DNA of 64,000 nucleotides from the NCBI GenBank assembly GCA_036520615.1, contig DATDJI010000027.1, forward strand, positions 93,892 through 157,891, read 5' to 3'. Position numbers and translations under genes: made by a program. A model generated the notes under the pieces. The model saw only the letters and a list, made by a program, of their open reading frames with translations, did no database searches and had not been told where the DNA came from. The DNA is from CAMCXE01 sp036520615 (GTDB taxonomy: Bacteria; Pseudomonadota; Gammaproteobacteria; Pseudomonadales; Cellvibrionaceae). Positions 1 through 9,581 of this stretch are shown here, in pieces (the stretch's first letter is position 1; each line of letters begins with the position of its first letter).

Positions 1-626
1 ATATTGATCTCAATCGGATCATTTAAAATGCCCATGGCCAGCTGGCGAATTTCATCGGAAAACGTAGCTGAGAACAAAAGGTTCTGCCGTTTAGCCGGCA
101 ACAGGGCGAGAATTTTTTTGATGTCGTGAATAAATCCCATGTCTAGCATGCGATCGGCTTCATCCAGCACCAGAATTTCTACGTCGTTAAAATTAACGGC
201 ATTTTGTTGGTGTAGATCCATCAGCCGGCCTGGCGTGGCTACTAAAACATCAGCACCTTTGCGTAGAGCCATCATTTGCGGGTTAATTTTTACCCCGCCG
301 TATACCACCGCTGAGCGCATACCCATATGTTGGCCGTAAGTGGCGACGCTTTCACCGACTTGGGCGGCCAGTTCACGTGTGGGAGTTAGAACCAGGGCGC
401 GGCAGCGGTTGCTGGCGGCGCTTTTGCCCGGTCGTAAAAGTTGCAATAAGGGCAGGGTAAAACCCGCTGTTTTGCCGGTGCCCGTTTGGGCGGCAGCCAT
501 TACATCGCGACCTTCTAAGATGGCCGGTATGGCACGTTCTTGAATGGGTGAGGGGGCGGTGTAGCCTTTATCTTCAATAGCACGCAACAAATCATCGGCT
601 AGGCCGAGATGGGCAAACGCAGTCAT
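1..626 (-). CDS. rhlE: ATP-dependent RNA helicase RhlE-like, DEAD box (partial)
   Basis: The first ~208 residues of a DEAD-box RNA helicase, read on the minus strand and cut off by the left window edge. Visible motifs in order: Q-motif APSPIQERAIP, Walker A AAAQTGTGKT, motif Ia PTRELAAQV, motif Ib TPGRL, motif II DEAD inside VLDEADRML, and motif III SATFS. The N-terminus (FAHLGLADDLLRAI) and the segment before Walker A resemble RhlE rather than DbpA or SrmB. RhlE enzymes unwind short RNA duplexes and act in ribosome assembly or RNA decay in the cytoplasm. Two adjacent ATGs (624-626 and 627-629) could serve as start; the C-terminal helicase domain lies outside the window, so the RhlE subfamily is likely but not proven. 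Confidence 0.88.
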   Translation of the reverse strand, partial: MTAFAHLGLADDLLRAIEDKGYTAPSPIQERAIPAILEGRDVMAAAQTGTGKTAGFTLPLLQLLRPGKSAASNRCRALVLTPTRELAAQVGESVATYGQHMGMRSAVVYGGVKINPQMMALRKGADVLVATPGRLMDLHQQNAVNFNDVEILVLDEADRMLDMGFIHDIKKILALLPAKRQNLLFSATFSDEIRQLAMGILNDPIEIN

Positions 627-1083
627 CATGTCGTCTCAAAGGACTTGCGGCAGCCTGTAGGCCGCAATTCAAATAGGGGAAACACTGCCAGCGAAAACAC
701 CAGAGCAAAACCATCGCGAGAGTTTTTTAGAAGGGGGGTGGAGTGTCTGCGAGAGGGTGCAGAGCATGCGAAGGCTTTGAGGGAGTACAAGCTCAGTCAA
801 AGGCAGGTGTTCAAAGCATAACACAGGTTTTGCGAAAAGTTCGTCTGTGCGAACAATTGGTTAAAAACTCTGTTGTCATCACCGCACTGATCTGATCATT
901 GCCGCTCGCAGCGATTGAGGCTAAAGCCCTAATCTGCTAGTCTGCCGCCCCGTCCTGGCAGGCAATTATTGCCTGCGTGCCTTATTGCAGGGGCTTGCGC
1001 CCAGCTATCAGCTATATGTTTTGTCCCGCTGCAATGTCCAGCGCCTTGGCGCGCATGTTTAAACTCAAGGTTTTAAGCGTTTC
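627..1083. other. intergenic region between rhlE and pyrG
   Basis: About 450 bases between divergent rhlE and pyrG. I see no convincing gene: the one open frame (609-821) begins inside rhlE and has no domain-like sequence. The promoters of both genes should lie here, but I could not single out a convincing -35/-10 pair. Confidence 0.5.
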
Positions 1084-2715
1084 ATGACTCGTTTTGTGTT
1101 TGTAACCGGTGGGGTTGTGTCCTCACTGGGTAAAGGTATTGCGTCAGCGTCACTGGCAGCTGTGTTAGAAGCGCGCGGCCTGAAAGTTACCATCATGAAG
1201 CTTGACCCATACATCAACGTTGATCCAGGCACAATGAGCCCCTTTCAGCACGGCGAGGTATATGTCACCGATGACGGCGCTGAAACCGATTTGGATCTCG
1301 GCCACTACGAGCGGTTTTTACGCACGCGTATGACCCGCCGCAATAACTTCACCACTGGCCGCGTCTATGAAACCGTATTGCGCAAAGAGCGCCGGGGCGA
1401 TTATTTAGGTGGCACAGTACAGGTGATTCCGCATATCACCGACGAAATCAAACGCCGTATTCTCGAAGGTGGTGAAGGCTACGATGTTGCCTTGGTGGAA
1501 GTGGGCGGCACCGTCGGTGACATTGAATCTCAGCCGTTTTTGGAAGCGATTCGGCAGTTAAAAGTAGACATGGGCCCAACCAATGCCCAGTTGATCCACC
1601 TGACGCTAGTACCTTATATCGCCACCGCTGGCGAAACCAAAACTAAGCCGACACAGCACTCGGTAAAAGAATTGCGCACGATCGGCTTGCAGCCAGATTT
1701 TTTATTATGCCGCTCTGAAATCGCCGTAGAAGAAGATTCCCGCCGTAAAATTGCGCTGTTTACCAACGTAACTTTTGACTGCGTGGTACCGCTGCCGGAC
1801 TGCGATACAATTTACCGTATTCCTCGTTTGCTGCAGTCTCATAAGCTTGACGCCATTCTTTTGAAACACTTCGGCATCGAAGCGCCGGAGGCGGATTTAG
1901 CAGAGTGGGATCGCGTTATTGAGGGCAAATTACATCCGACTAAAGCCGTTACCGTGGCCATGGTGGGCAAATATATGGATTTGCTCGATGCTTATAAGTC
2001 CTTAATTGAAGCGCTCTCCCACGCAGGCATTCGCACGTTTACGAAGGTCGATTTCAAATTTATCAATGCCGAAGATTTGGAAGAGCAGGGATTAGGCCTG
2101 TTAGCTGGCGCCGATGCCATTTTGGTGCCCGGCGGCTTCGGTGAGCGAGGATTGGAGGGCAAGCTTATGGCTGTACGCCATGCCCGCGAAAATAAAATTC
2201 CATACCTGGGAATTTGCTTGGGCATGCAATCGGTCGTCATCGAATTTGCCCGCAATGTATTGGGCTGGTCTGATGCTAACTCCACCGAGTTCGATCCCAA
2301 GTCCTCTCATCCAGTTATCGGCCTAATTACCGAGTGGATTACGGCGGAAGGTTCGGTTGAAACTCGTGATGAGTCGTCCGATTTAGGCGGCACTATGCGC
2401 TTAGGCGCGCAGGAATGTCGGTTGGTCAAAGGCTCTAAAGCCCGTGCCATTTACGGTTCAGATCTAATTCGCGAACGCCACCGCCACCGCTACGAAGTTA
2501 ACAACCGCTACCTGGACGCACTGCGTCAAGCGGGCCTGTCGATCGGCGGTTGGTCGGCCGATGATACGTTGGTTGAAGTGGTGGAATTGCCCGATCACCC
2601 TTGGTTTGTAGCCTGTCAGTTCCACCCTGAATTCACCTCTACACCTCGCGATGGTCATCCGCTTTTTACCAGCTACATCCAAGCGGCTGTGGCTCACAAA
2701 GAGGCGCAACAATGA
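1084..2715 (+). CDS. pyrG: CTP synthase
   Basis: CTP synthase (543 aa, the usual length) makes CTP from UTP, ATP and glutamine in the cytoplasm. The N-terminal amidoligase domain opens with FVFVTGGVVSSLGKG and contains MKLDPYINVDPGTMSPFQHG. The C-terminal class I glutaminase domain carries PGGFGERG, the nucleophile Cys378 in LGICLGMQ, and the His/Glu pair in CQFHPEFTSTP, so all three catalytic residues are present. The stop overlaps the kdsA start by four bases (ATGA), which implies translational coupling. The order pyrG-kdsA-eno is common in gammaproteobacteria. Confidence 0.98.
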   Translation: MTRFVFVTGGVVSSLGKGIASASLAAVLEARGLKVTIMKLDPYINVDPGTMSPFQHGEVYVTDDGAETDLDLGHYERFLRTRMTRRNNFTTGRVYETVLRKERRGDYLGGTVQVIPHITDEIKRRILEGGEGYDVALVEVGGTVGDIESQPFLEAIRQLKVDMGPTNAQLIHLTLVPYIATAGETKTKPTQHSVKELRTIGLQPDFLLCRSEIAVEEDSRRKIALFTNVTFDCVVPLPDCDTIYRIPRLLQSHKLDAILLKHFGIEAPEADLAEWDRVIEGKLHPTKAVTVAMVGKYMDLLDAYKSLIEALSHAGIRTFTKVDFKFINAEDLEEQGLGLLAGADAILVPGGFGERGLEGKLMAVRHARENKIPYLGICLGMQSVVIEFARNVLGWSDANSTEFDPKSSHPVIGLITEWITAEGSVETRDESSDLGGTMRLGAQECRLVKGSKARAIYGSDLIRERHRHRYEVNNRYLDALRQAGLSIGGWSADDTLVEVVELPDHPWFVACQFHPEFTSTPRDGHPLFTSYIQAAVAHKEAQQ

Positions 2716-3569
2716 GTACTTCCGCCCCCGTAATTAATGTCGCCAACATCCCAGTTGCCAACAATTTGCCGATGGTATTGTTCGGCGGTATGAATGTTTT
2801 GGAATCGCGAGACATGGCGCTCGCCCTGGCAGAACATTACGTGAAAGTCACGCAAAAGCTCGGCATTCCCTACGTATTTAAGGCTTCTTTTGATAAAGCC
2901 AACCGCTCGTCAATTCATTCCTTTCGCGGCCCTGGATTAGATGAGGGACTGAAGATTTTTGATGAGATTAAGCGCACTTTTGGTGTACCAGTGATTACCG
3001 ATGTCCACGAACCGCACCAAGCTGCTGCGGTGGCCGAGGTATGTGATGTCATCCAGCTGCCCGCATTTTTGGCCCGCCAAACGGATTTGGTAGCAGCGAT
3101 GGCGGCCACCGGAGCGGTAATCAACGTTAAAAAACCGCAGTTTTTAAGCCCGGGCCAAATGGGCAACATAGTCGAAAAATTTCGCGAATGCGGTAATGAC
3201 AAAATTCTTTTATGTGAGCGTGGCTCTTGCATGGGCTACGACAACCTAGTTGTGGATATGTTGGGTTTTCGCACGATGCGCGAGAGCACTGGCAATTTAC
3301 CGGTTATTTTTGATGTAACTCACTCATTGCAATGCCGCGACCCCATGGGCGCCGCCTCCGGTGGGCGGCGCCACCAGGTGGCCGAGTTGGCGCGCGCCGG
3401 TATGGCCGTGGGCCTCGCCGGTTTATTTTTGGAGGCCCATCCGGACCCGGAAAACGCCCGTTGCGACGGCCCCAGCGCTTTACCCCTGGCGCAGCTAGAA
3501 CCTTTTTTAGCGCAGATAAAAGCCATCGACGATTTGGTGAAATCCTTGCCAGTTTTGGATATTCGCTAA
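2712..3569 (+). CDS. kdsA: 3-deoxy-8-phosphooctulonate synthase
   Basis: KdsA (285 aa) condenses arabinose-5-phosphate with phosphoenolpyruvate to KDO-8-phosphate, the first committed step towards the KDO of the LPS inner core. Recognisable segments are FGGMNVLES, FKASFDKANRSS, SFRGPGLDEGL, ITDVHEP, PAFLARQTDL and the FDVTHSLQ/SGGRR region near the C-terminus. It starts inside the pyrG stop (ATGA overlap) and is followed after 53 bases by eno; enolase makes the PEP that KdsA uses, so the pairing is metabolically sensible. Its presence shows that the host makes LPS. Confidence 0.97.
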   Translation: MSTSAPVINVANIPVANNLPMVLFGGMNVLESRDMALALAEHYVKVTQKLGIPYVFKASFDKANRSSIHSFRGPGLDEGLKIFDEIKRTFGVPVITDVHEPHQAAAVAEVCDVIQLPAFLARQTDLVAAMAATGAVINVKKPQFLSPGQMGNIVEKFRECGNDKILLCERGSCMGYDNLVVDMLGFRTMRESTGNLPVIFDVTHSLQCRDPMGAASGGRRHQVAELARAGMAVGLAGLFLEAHPDPENARCDGPSALPLAQLEPFLAQIKAIDDLVKSLPVLDIR

Positions 3570-3622
3570 GTTAAAAATATGCAAATCCCCTTTCACTCGA
3601 CAGAACGAACAACGGAGACCTC

Positions 3623-4909
3623 ATGAGCACAATAGTTAACGTAACCGGTTTTGAAGTAATGGATTCACGCGGTAATCCCACCGTAATGGCGGAAGTAGTC
3701 CTCTCGTGCGGCGCCGTTGGCAGCGCCTGCGCACCTTCCGGTGCTTCCACAGGTTCGCGCGAAGCCCTCGAACTACGTGACGGCGATAAAAGCCGTTACC
3801 TCGGCAAAGGCGTGTTAAAGGCCGTCGCCAATATCAACGATACGATTAAGCCGCTGTTATTAGGTAAAGATGCAGTAAACCAGCGCGAATTGGACAACAT
3901 CATGTTGGCCGCTGACGCTACCGAAAATAAATCCAAACTCGGCGCCAACGCGATTTTGGCTGTGTCACTGGCCGCCGCCAAAGCCGCTGCCATCAGCAAA
4001 AAAGTGCCTTTGTATGCACACATTGCCGACATCAACGGCACCCCTGGTCGCTACAGCATGCCCGTGCCTATGATGAATATCATCAATGGCGGTGAGCACG
4101 CTGATAACAATGTGGACATTCAAGAGTTCATGATTCAGCCTGTGGCCGCGAAAACCTTCACTGAAGCCTTGCGCATAGGTGCGGAAATATTCCACAGCCT
4201 GAAAAAAGTGCTTTCCAGCCGTGGCCTTAACACTGCTGTGGGTGATGAAGGTGGATTTGCACCCAACTTGCCGTCGAACGAAGCTGCGTTGCAAGCCATT
4301 GCTGAAGCCGTAGCTGCCGCTGGTTACAAACTGGGCACCGATGTAACGCTGGCTTTAGACTGCGCCGCGAGCGAATTTTACAAAGAAGGCCGCTACCACT
4401 TAGATGGCGATGGCAAGACGTTCAGCTCCGCCGAGTTTGCTGATTACCTGGCTGACTTAGCTGCTCGCTATCCTATTTTGTCCATTGAAGATGGTATGGA
4501 TGAGAGCGACTGGGACGGTTGGAAAGTGCTTACCGATAAAATCGGCAGCCAAATTCAATTGGTGGGTGACGATCTGTTTGTTACTAACACCAAAATTCTC
4601 AAAGAGGGCATCGACAAATCTATTGCTAACTCGATTCTGATTAAATTTAATCAAATCGGCTCGCTGAGCGAAACCTTGGACGCCATCAAAATGGCTCAAG
4701 ATGCAGGCTACACTGCGGTGATTTCTCACCGTTCCGGCGAAACCGAAGACACTACAATCGCCGATTTGGCAGTAGCTACTGCTGCAGGCCAGATCAAAAC
4801 TGGTTCGCTTTCGCGCTCTGATCGCGTAGCCAAATACAATCGTTTGTTGCGTATTGAAGCTGAGTTGGGTGCAAAGGCTGCCTACCGTGGTCGCGCCGAA
4901 TTTAAATAA
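3623..4909 (+). CDS. eno: enolase (phosphopyruvate hydratase)
   Basis: Enolase (428 aa) interconverts 2-phosphoglycerate and phosphoenolpyruvate in glycolysis and in many bacteria is also a degradosome component. Signatures include SRGNPTVMAEV, GEHADNNVDIQEFMI, GDEGGFAPNLPS, the metal-binding LSIEDGMDESDWDGW region, and SHRSGETEDTTIADLAV near the active-site lysines. Start ATG follows a clear GGAGA ribosome binding site. A strong hairpin terminator follows at 4921-4945, so the pyrG-kdsA-eno transcript probably ends here and ftsB is served separately or by readthrough. Confidence 0.98.
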   Translation: MSTIVNVTGFEVMDSRGNPTVMAEVVLSCGAVGSACAPSGASTGSREALELRDGDKSRYLGKGVLKAVANINDTIKPLLLGKDAVNQRELDNIMLAADATENKSKLGANAILAVSLAAAKAAAISKKVPLYAHIADINGTPGRYSMPVPMMNIINGGEHADNNVDIQEFMIQPVAAKTFTEALRIGAEIFHSLKKVLSSRGLNTAVGDEGGFAPNLPSNEAALQAIAEAVAAAGYKLGTDVTLALDCAASEFYKEGRYHLDGDGKTFSSAEFADYLADLAARYPILSIEDGMDESDWDGWKVLTDKIGSQIQLVGDDLFVTNTKILKEGIDKSIANSILIKFNQIGSLSETLDAIKMAQDAGYTAVISHRSGETEDTTIADLAVATAAGQIKTGSLSRSDRVAKYNRLLRIEAELGAKAAYRGRAEFK

Positions 4910-4920
4910 GCTGTAAACAA

Positions 4921-4947
4921 GAGCCCCAGATTATCTGGGGCTTTTTA
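4921..4947 (+). terminator. Rho-independent terminator after eno
   Basis: The stem AGCCCCAGA / TCTGGGGCT with a short TTA loop is followed by a T-rich run. It lies 12 bases after the eno stop. Confidence 0.9.
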
Positions 4948-4995
4948 TTTGGTCTGTTTTCTACGTTCCTCTGCTTTCTTGTTCCGGCTTATTTC

Positions 4996-5283
4996 ATGCG
5001 TTATTTGCTTATCACACTGTTAGTGGTGCTCGGCTATCTCCAGTATCGCCTGTGGACAGCTGAAGGCGGCTATGTGGACGTGGCGCGACTGAATAAAGAA
5101 ATAGCTCGGCAAGAGCGCGAAAACGCTGCCCTGCGTGAGCGCAACCGAGTTTTACGCGCGGAAGTTGAATCGCTGAAAGAAGGCGTGGATACATTAGAGG
5201 AGCGGGCGCGTACGGACATGGGCATGGTAAAAGAAGGCGAGACGTTTTTTCTGTTCCTTAAAGATAACCACAAGTCGCAATGA
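4996..5283 (+). CDS. ftsB: cell division protein FtsB
   Basis: A 95-residue bitopic membrane protein. Residues ~3-20 form a single membrane segment (LLITLLVVLGYLQYRLW), followed by a leucine-zipper coiled coil (~35-70) and the C-terminal segment ARTDMGMVKEGETFF that is typical of FtsB. FtsB joins FtsL and FtsQ in the divisome and helps activate septal peptidoglycan synthesis. Its position between eno and ispD matches the classic gammaproteobacterial order. It overlaps ispD by four bases (ATGA). Confidence 0.95.
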   Translation: MRYLLITLLVVLGYLQYRLWTAEGGYVDVARLNKEIARQERENAALRERNRVLRAEVESLKEGVDTLEERARTDMGMVKEGETFFLFLKDNHKSQ

Positions 5284-5993
5284 GCCGATTGTTCCGTCCA
5301 CGCCTGTGGGGGCTAATACCGGCAGCGGGCACCGGCAGTCGCATGCAGTCGAATCAGCCCAAACAATATTTGCCATTGAAAGGCAAAACCCTGCTAGAAA
5401 TTACTCTCAGCAAATTCACCTCACGCATCGATATAAGCGGCATCATCGTGGTCGCTTCTGCGGACCGACAATTTGTTGCGCTTAATCTGCCAGTGCAGCG
5501 CTGTGATGGCGGCGCAACGCGAGCGGCTTCAGTACTGGCGGGGCTAGATTATTTGCTGGCCAACGAAGCGGAGGTGGATGATTTCGTTTTGGTGCACGAT
5601 GCGGCGCGCCCCTGCGTGACTACTGAGCGCTTAAACCTTCTGATTCAAACGGTATTATCTGAAAATCAAGGCGGGCTTTTGGCCTGCCCAGTGAGCGACA
5701 CGCTTAAGCGCTCGACAATTCACCAACCTGCACAATCACTCAATACGTTGGATCGCAGCCATATTTGGCAAGCTCACACCCCGCAAATGTTCCGCATAGG
5801 CGAATTAAAGACTGCTTTGCAGCAGGCGATTGCTCGCGGCCAACTAGTCACGGATGAAGCCTCCGCTATGGAGTTAATGGGGGTGCAACCTCTATTAATA
5901 GCCGACCGGCGCGATAATATTAAAGTGACTCTGCCTGAGGATTTGGCTCTTGCAGAGTTCATACTGCAACGCCATGAGGAGTTAGGACTATGA
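5280..5993 (+). CDS. ispD: 2-C-methyl-D-erythritol 4-phosphate cytidylyltransferase
   Basis: IspD (237 aa) couples CTP to methylerythritol phosphate in the non-mevalonate isoprenoid pathway. The nucleotide-binding N-terminus reads LIPAAGTGSRM, followed by KQYLPLKGKTLLE. VHDAARPCV, SDTLKRS and VTDEASAME mark the active site. It overlaps both neighbours by four bases (ftsB and ispF), so the three genes are translated as a coupled unit. CTP is supplied by PyrG encoded in the same block. Confidence 0.97.
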   Translation: MSRLFRPRLWGLIPAAGTGSRMQSNQPKQYLPLKGKTLLEITLSKFTSRIDISGIIVVASADRQFVALNLPVQRCDGGATRAASVLAGLDYLLANEAEVDDFVLVHDAARPCVTTERLNLLIQTVLSENQGGLLACPVSDTLKRSTIHQPAQSLNTLDRSHIWQAHTPQMFRIGELKTALQQAIARGQLVTDEASAMELMGVQPLLIADRRDNIKVTLPEDLALAEFILQRHEELGL

Positions 5994-6469
5994 ATATACG
6001 TATCGGCCAAGGCTTTGACGTACACGCCTTTGGCCCCGGCGACAAAATTGTGCTGGGCGGTGTGGTAATTCCCTATAGTCAAGGGCTAATCGCCCATTCC
6101 GACGGCGATGTATTGCTACACGCTCTGTGTGATGCTTTATTAGGTGCGGCGGCTTTAGGCGATATTGGCCGCCACTTTCCCGATTCAGATCCCACGTACG
6201 CCAACGCCGATAGCCGCGCTCTACTGCGCATGGTTGTAGCCAAGGTGCGCGCTAAAGGATTTAAAGTGGTCAACGCGGATATGACAATAATTGCCCAGGC
6301 TCCCAAAATGGCTCATTACATACCGCGTATGCTGCCCTTAATCGCTGAGGATTTGGCGGCTAACCTGGGCGCAGTCAACGTCAAGGCCACAACCACTGAA
6401 CAACTAGGCTTTACCGGCCGCAAAGAAGGTATCGCTTGCCTCGCTAGTGTATTGATTGCGGGAATATAA
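5990..6469 (+). CDS. ispF: 2-C-methyl-D-erythritol 2,4-cyclodiphosphate synthase
   Basis: IspF (159 aa, normal length) cyclises CDP-methylerythritol phosphate and releases CMP. Metal and substrate residues are visible in GQGFDVHAFGPG, AHSDGDVLLHALCDALLGA and GDIGRHFPDSD; the C-terminal ATTTEQLGFTGRKEGIAC is also typical. It is the last gene of the conserved block. In many relatives truD, surE and pcm follow, but none appears here. Confidence 0.97.
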   Translation: MNIRIGQGFDVHAFGPGDKIVLGGVVIPYSQGLIAHSDGDVLLHALCDALLGAAALGDIGRHFPDSDPTYANADSRALLRMVVAKVRAKGFKVVNADMTIIAQAPKMAHYIPRMLPLIAEDLAANLGAVNVKATTTEQLGFTGRKEGIACLASVLIAGI

Positions 6470-7328
6470 ACTGTTGCTGCACACCGGGTGGTTTGTAAGT
6501 GAGCTTTACAAGCTGTTACAGCTTGCTAAAAATTAAGCGCTCAACTGCATCCGCTTACTTAAGCGCCTTCGCACTGGTTCTATTTTTAGCAGCTATAAAG
6601 TTGCCATGCGAGGCCAGTAAAATGCCCATCTTTGCCGCCGCTACATTTACCAAGCTCTATATGTACCGGCCTTTTATCTAAGCGCTTTTTATCTAGGCTT
6701 TGATTTAAAGCTATTTATTAAATCGGCGTTTTTGGAGATTTTATTTTTCCTTGGCGCAGCTTAAGCACCAAAAAATACTAATCTTTGAGCAATACCTGTT
6801 CACTACCGCTTTGGGTGGAATCGGCTGGGCGAGAAATTCTTCCTGCATTATCCAGAAGTTTTAGATTACTTATCGAATAGGGGCGGGGTAATTTGCATAA
6901 CTTCGCATTGAAAATTTCTCGGCTCTTGGCGGCCTTGCGATTAATTTCTTTACATATTATAAGTGCGCTAAATAGTACAAAATCTTGACTAGCTCACGTC
7001 TTTTCTTGTTGATCCAAGGTATAAATCCACATATGGGTGATTAATTCTCACATTTGGCTGATAAATAATATCCTGGTCAAATGGTAACTATCCCCCATCA
7101 CTGTTAGATCCCGCTTGTAGAGCGCCTATACGGCGATACCAATGAGCGAGCATCTGGCAGATCGTCTAAACCGGACACCGGTATTGCTCAGCGTCGATCA
7201 TTATCCCGTTAGAGTTTGCGCAAGCTTCAAGTGTTACCCACAGCTGACACTGACTGGAAATTCCAATTCATACCCTGTTGCAAATTTGCATTGGGAAGCT
7301 TTTAGCACATCATTTACAGGTAAAAAAA
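6470..7328. other. long AT-rich intergenic region after ispF
   Basis: About 860 bases with no credible gene on either strand; the short open frames at 6499-6681 and 7142-7417 show no domain, signal or coding-like composition. The leader and promoter of the CotH lipoprotein gene should lie in the last ~200 bases. I see no clear terminator behind ispF. Confidence 0.5.
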
Positions 7329-9581
7329 ATGAAAACCTTAACTCTGGCGCTGGCCATTCTCGCTGGGCTATTGGCAGGCTGCAGCGGATCCAATTCAAGC
7401 TCAAGCTCTTCGTCTAGCAGCTCATCTTCTAGCAACAATTCCTCAAGCACGTCATCAAGTAGTTCGTCCAGCGGTAACACCTCAAGTAGCTCCTCTAGTA
7501 GTTCTAGTTCTTCGTCGTCAAGCAGTTCTTCCGGTGCAAGTGTTGGGGTAGATGTTAACGTTGATTTACCCAAAGAAATGCGTATCAGTACAGATGGCGA
7601 GTTACTTGAGCAGGGCGGGTTTTACAGCTCAAAGTTTTATCAAGACGACCTGCTTGAAACTGTGTATTTAGATTTCCCCCAGGCCGATTACTGGACCCAA
7701 TTAACTAATAATTACAGCAGTAAAACGCCTATTGCCGCCACATTGCGTTACAAAGACAAAACCCTTGAGCAGGTGGGTGTGCGCTTTCGTGGTTTGACGA
7801 GTTACCAACGTGCGAATCGCAAAAAATCATTCGATATAGATCTTGAATGGAAGATCGACGGACAGGATTTAAATAATTACAACTCCATTAAATTAAATAA
7901 TGGCTTCGAAGATGAATCTTCTATGCGTGAGGTGCTATACAACAATCTCACACGCAAAAATATTCCGTCGGCAAAAGCCAATTTTGTTCGCCTAATTGTC
8001 AACGGCGAAGATTTTGGTGTTTACGCTAACGTGCAAAAATTAAATAAAGATCACGCTAAAGAATGGTTTTTGGATAAAGAAGCCACGCGCTGGCGCGCTG
8101 AAAAACCCGGCGGTGGCACTTTTACGCCCGGAGGCGGTGGAACTGGCGGCATTTTTGGCGCAGGCAGATCGACGTTGAACGATTTGGGCGAAAACGGCAC
8201 GGCATACACCAATGACTACACGCTAAAACACAGCTCAGTCACAGATCCCTGGCAAGACCTTGCCAATGCAGCGCACACAATGGGGGTGGTAACTCAAGAA
8301 TATCTCATTGAAGAATTGAGCCAATATATGGATATAGATGCGGCTCTGTGGTTTATTGCCAGTGAAAATATTTTTATGGATGACGATGGCTATATTAATA
8401 AAGGCGGTATGGATTATTACGTTTATTATGATGTAGCAACCGGGCGCATAGTACCCATGGAATATGACGGTAATTCTGCATTTCATGCCGCCTTTAACGC
8501 AACTTGGGTTCCTCTGTATAAACTCAACGATGCTAATTTCCCGCTCATTAGTAAATTATTAAATATTCCTGCACTACGCCAACGCTACCTTGCGCATTAC
8601 CGGACGATTTTGGAGGAATCATTAAACCCAACAGTATCTTTAGCAAAGCTTGAGCAATATAAAAATTTAATCAGCCCGGCTCTCTCTGTAAGCTCGATTG
8701 TGCGGCAGTATTCGTATGCACAGTTTCAAACTGCAGTGGAGACGCTAAAAAGTACTATTTCCACGCGTTACCAAACACTGCAAAACCATGCCGATGTTAA
8801 GGCACCGATAATTAACATCAGCAAAGTGATCGATTCCGTAGCTGGCCGCGCGTCAACTCGACCTACGGATCAACAGGCGGTGGATATATCGGCCAGTGTA
8901 TCAATTGCCGAGGGAGTGAATGCGGTGAACCTATATTACGGTATCGGATTAATGGGTAACTTCAAAAAAACTCCCATGCACCTCGCCGCTAATGGCGAAT
9001 ACCAGGCGCAAATTCCAGCGCAAGCCAAAGCGACTTTCGTGCGTTATTACGTGGAGGCCGTGGCAAATAATATCGCGAATTCGGTAGCTTATAGCCCTAA
9101 AGGCGCTGAACACGATGTGTATATTTACCAGGTTTTAGCGGGAGCACCCGCCGCAAGCGTTATAGTGTTAAATGAATTAATGCCATCTAACAGCAAAACA
9201 GCAACTGATGAAGCCGGTGATTACGGCGATTGGATCGAGCTTTACAATAATTCCGATCAAAATGTCTCTGTTGCCGGTTGGTATTTAACCGACGAGGATA
9301 CTAATTTAAAACGCTGGATATTCCCGGCCGAAACGCTCGTACCGGCGCGCGGCACTTTAGCAGTATGGGCTGATGAAAAAACTCTAACAACAGGCTTGCA
9401 TGCGAATTTTAAACTGGGCGCCAGTGGAGAGTCGGTACTTTTAGTTAAAGCCGATGGAACAATTGTCGATCAGGTGACCTTTCCCTCTGCGGAGAAAGAT
9501 CAAAGCTATGGTCGCAAGCCTAATGGCACAGGTGAATGGGGCTGGACACAAAGCCCGAGCTTTAAAGCTTCAAACCCTTAA
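7329..9581 (+). CDS. CotH-kinase lipoprotein with poly-Ser linker and C-terminal lamin-tail domain
   Basis: A predicted lipoprotein of 750 residues. I place the start at 7329, not at the upstream ATG 7278, because MKTLTLALAILAGLLAGC is a clean lipoprotein signal with lipobox LAGC. A serine-rich linker (~20-77) follows. Next comes a CotH-type kinase core (~95-500) with VRFRGLTSY, KKSFDIDLEW, IKLNNGFED and GVYANVQKLN. CotH proteins are secreted atypical kinases known from spore coats and from fungi. A beta-rich segment (~510-605) and a lamin-tail domain (~612-750, ELMPSNS, GDWIELYNNS, GWYLTDED) end the protein. The usual PWDYN-like active-site motif reads PMEYDGN here (~375). It is likely anchored in the outer membrane. 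Substrate unknown. Confidence 0.88.
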   Translation: MKTLTLALAILAGLLAGCSGSNSSSSSSSSSSSSSNNSSSTSSSSSSSGNTSSSSSSSSSSSSSSSSSGASVGVDVNVDLPKEMRISTDGELLEQGGFYSSKFYQDDLLETVYLDFPQADYWTQLTNNYSSKTPIAATLRYKDKTLEQVGVRFRGLTSYQRANRKKSFDIDLEWKIDGQDLNNYNSIKLNNGFEDESSMREVLYNNLTRKNIPSAKANFVRLIVNGEDFGVYANVQKLNKDHAKEWFLDKEATRWRAEKPGGGTFTPGGGGTGGIFGAGRSTLNDLGENGTAYTNDYTLKHSSVTDPWQDLANAAHTMGVVTQEYLIEELSQYMDIDAALWFIASENIFMDDDGYINKGGMDYYVYYDVATGRIVPMEYDGNSAFHAAFNATWVPLYKLNDANFPLISKLLNIPALRQRYLAHYRTILEESLNPTVSLAKLEQYKNLISPALSVSSIVRQYSYAQFQTAVETLKSTISTRYQTLQNHADVKAPIINISKVIDSVAGRASTRPTDQQAVDISASVSIAEGVNAVNLYYGIGLMGNFKKTPMHLAANGEYQAQIPAQAKATFVRYYVEAVANNIANSVAYSPKGAEHDVYIYQVLAGAPAASVIVLNELMPSNSKTATDEAGDYGDWIELYNNSDQNVSVAGWYLTDEDTNLKRWIFPAETLVPARGTLAVWADEKTLTTGLHANFKLGASGESVLLVKADGTIVDQVTFPSAEKDQSYGRKPNGTGEWGWTQSPSFKASNP

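Noticed and set aside
7310..7573. Leu/Glu-rich open frame on the minus strand
   Set aside because: It is the antisense of the poly-serine linker codons; the composition creates an open frame without start context or family likeness.
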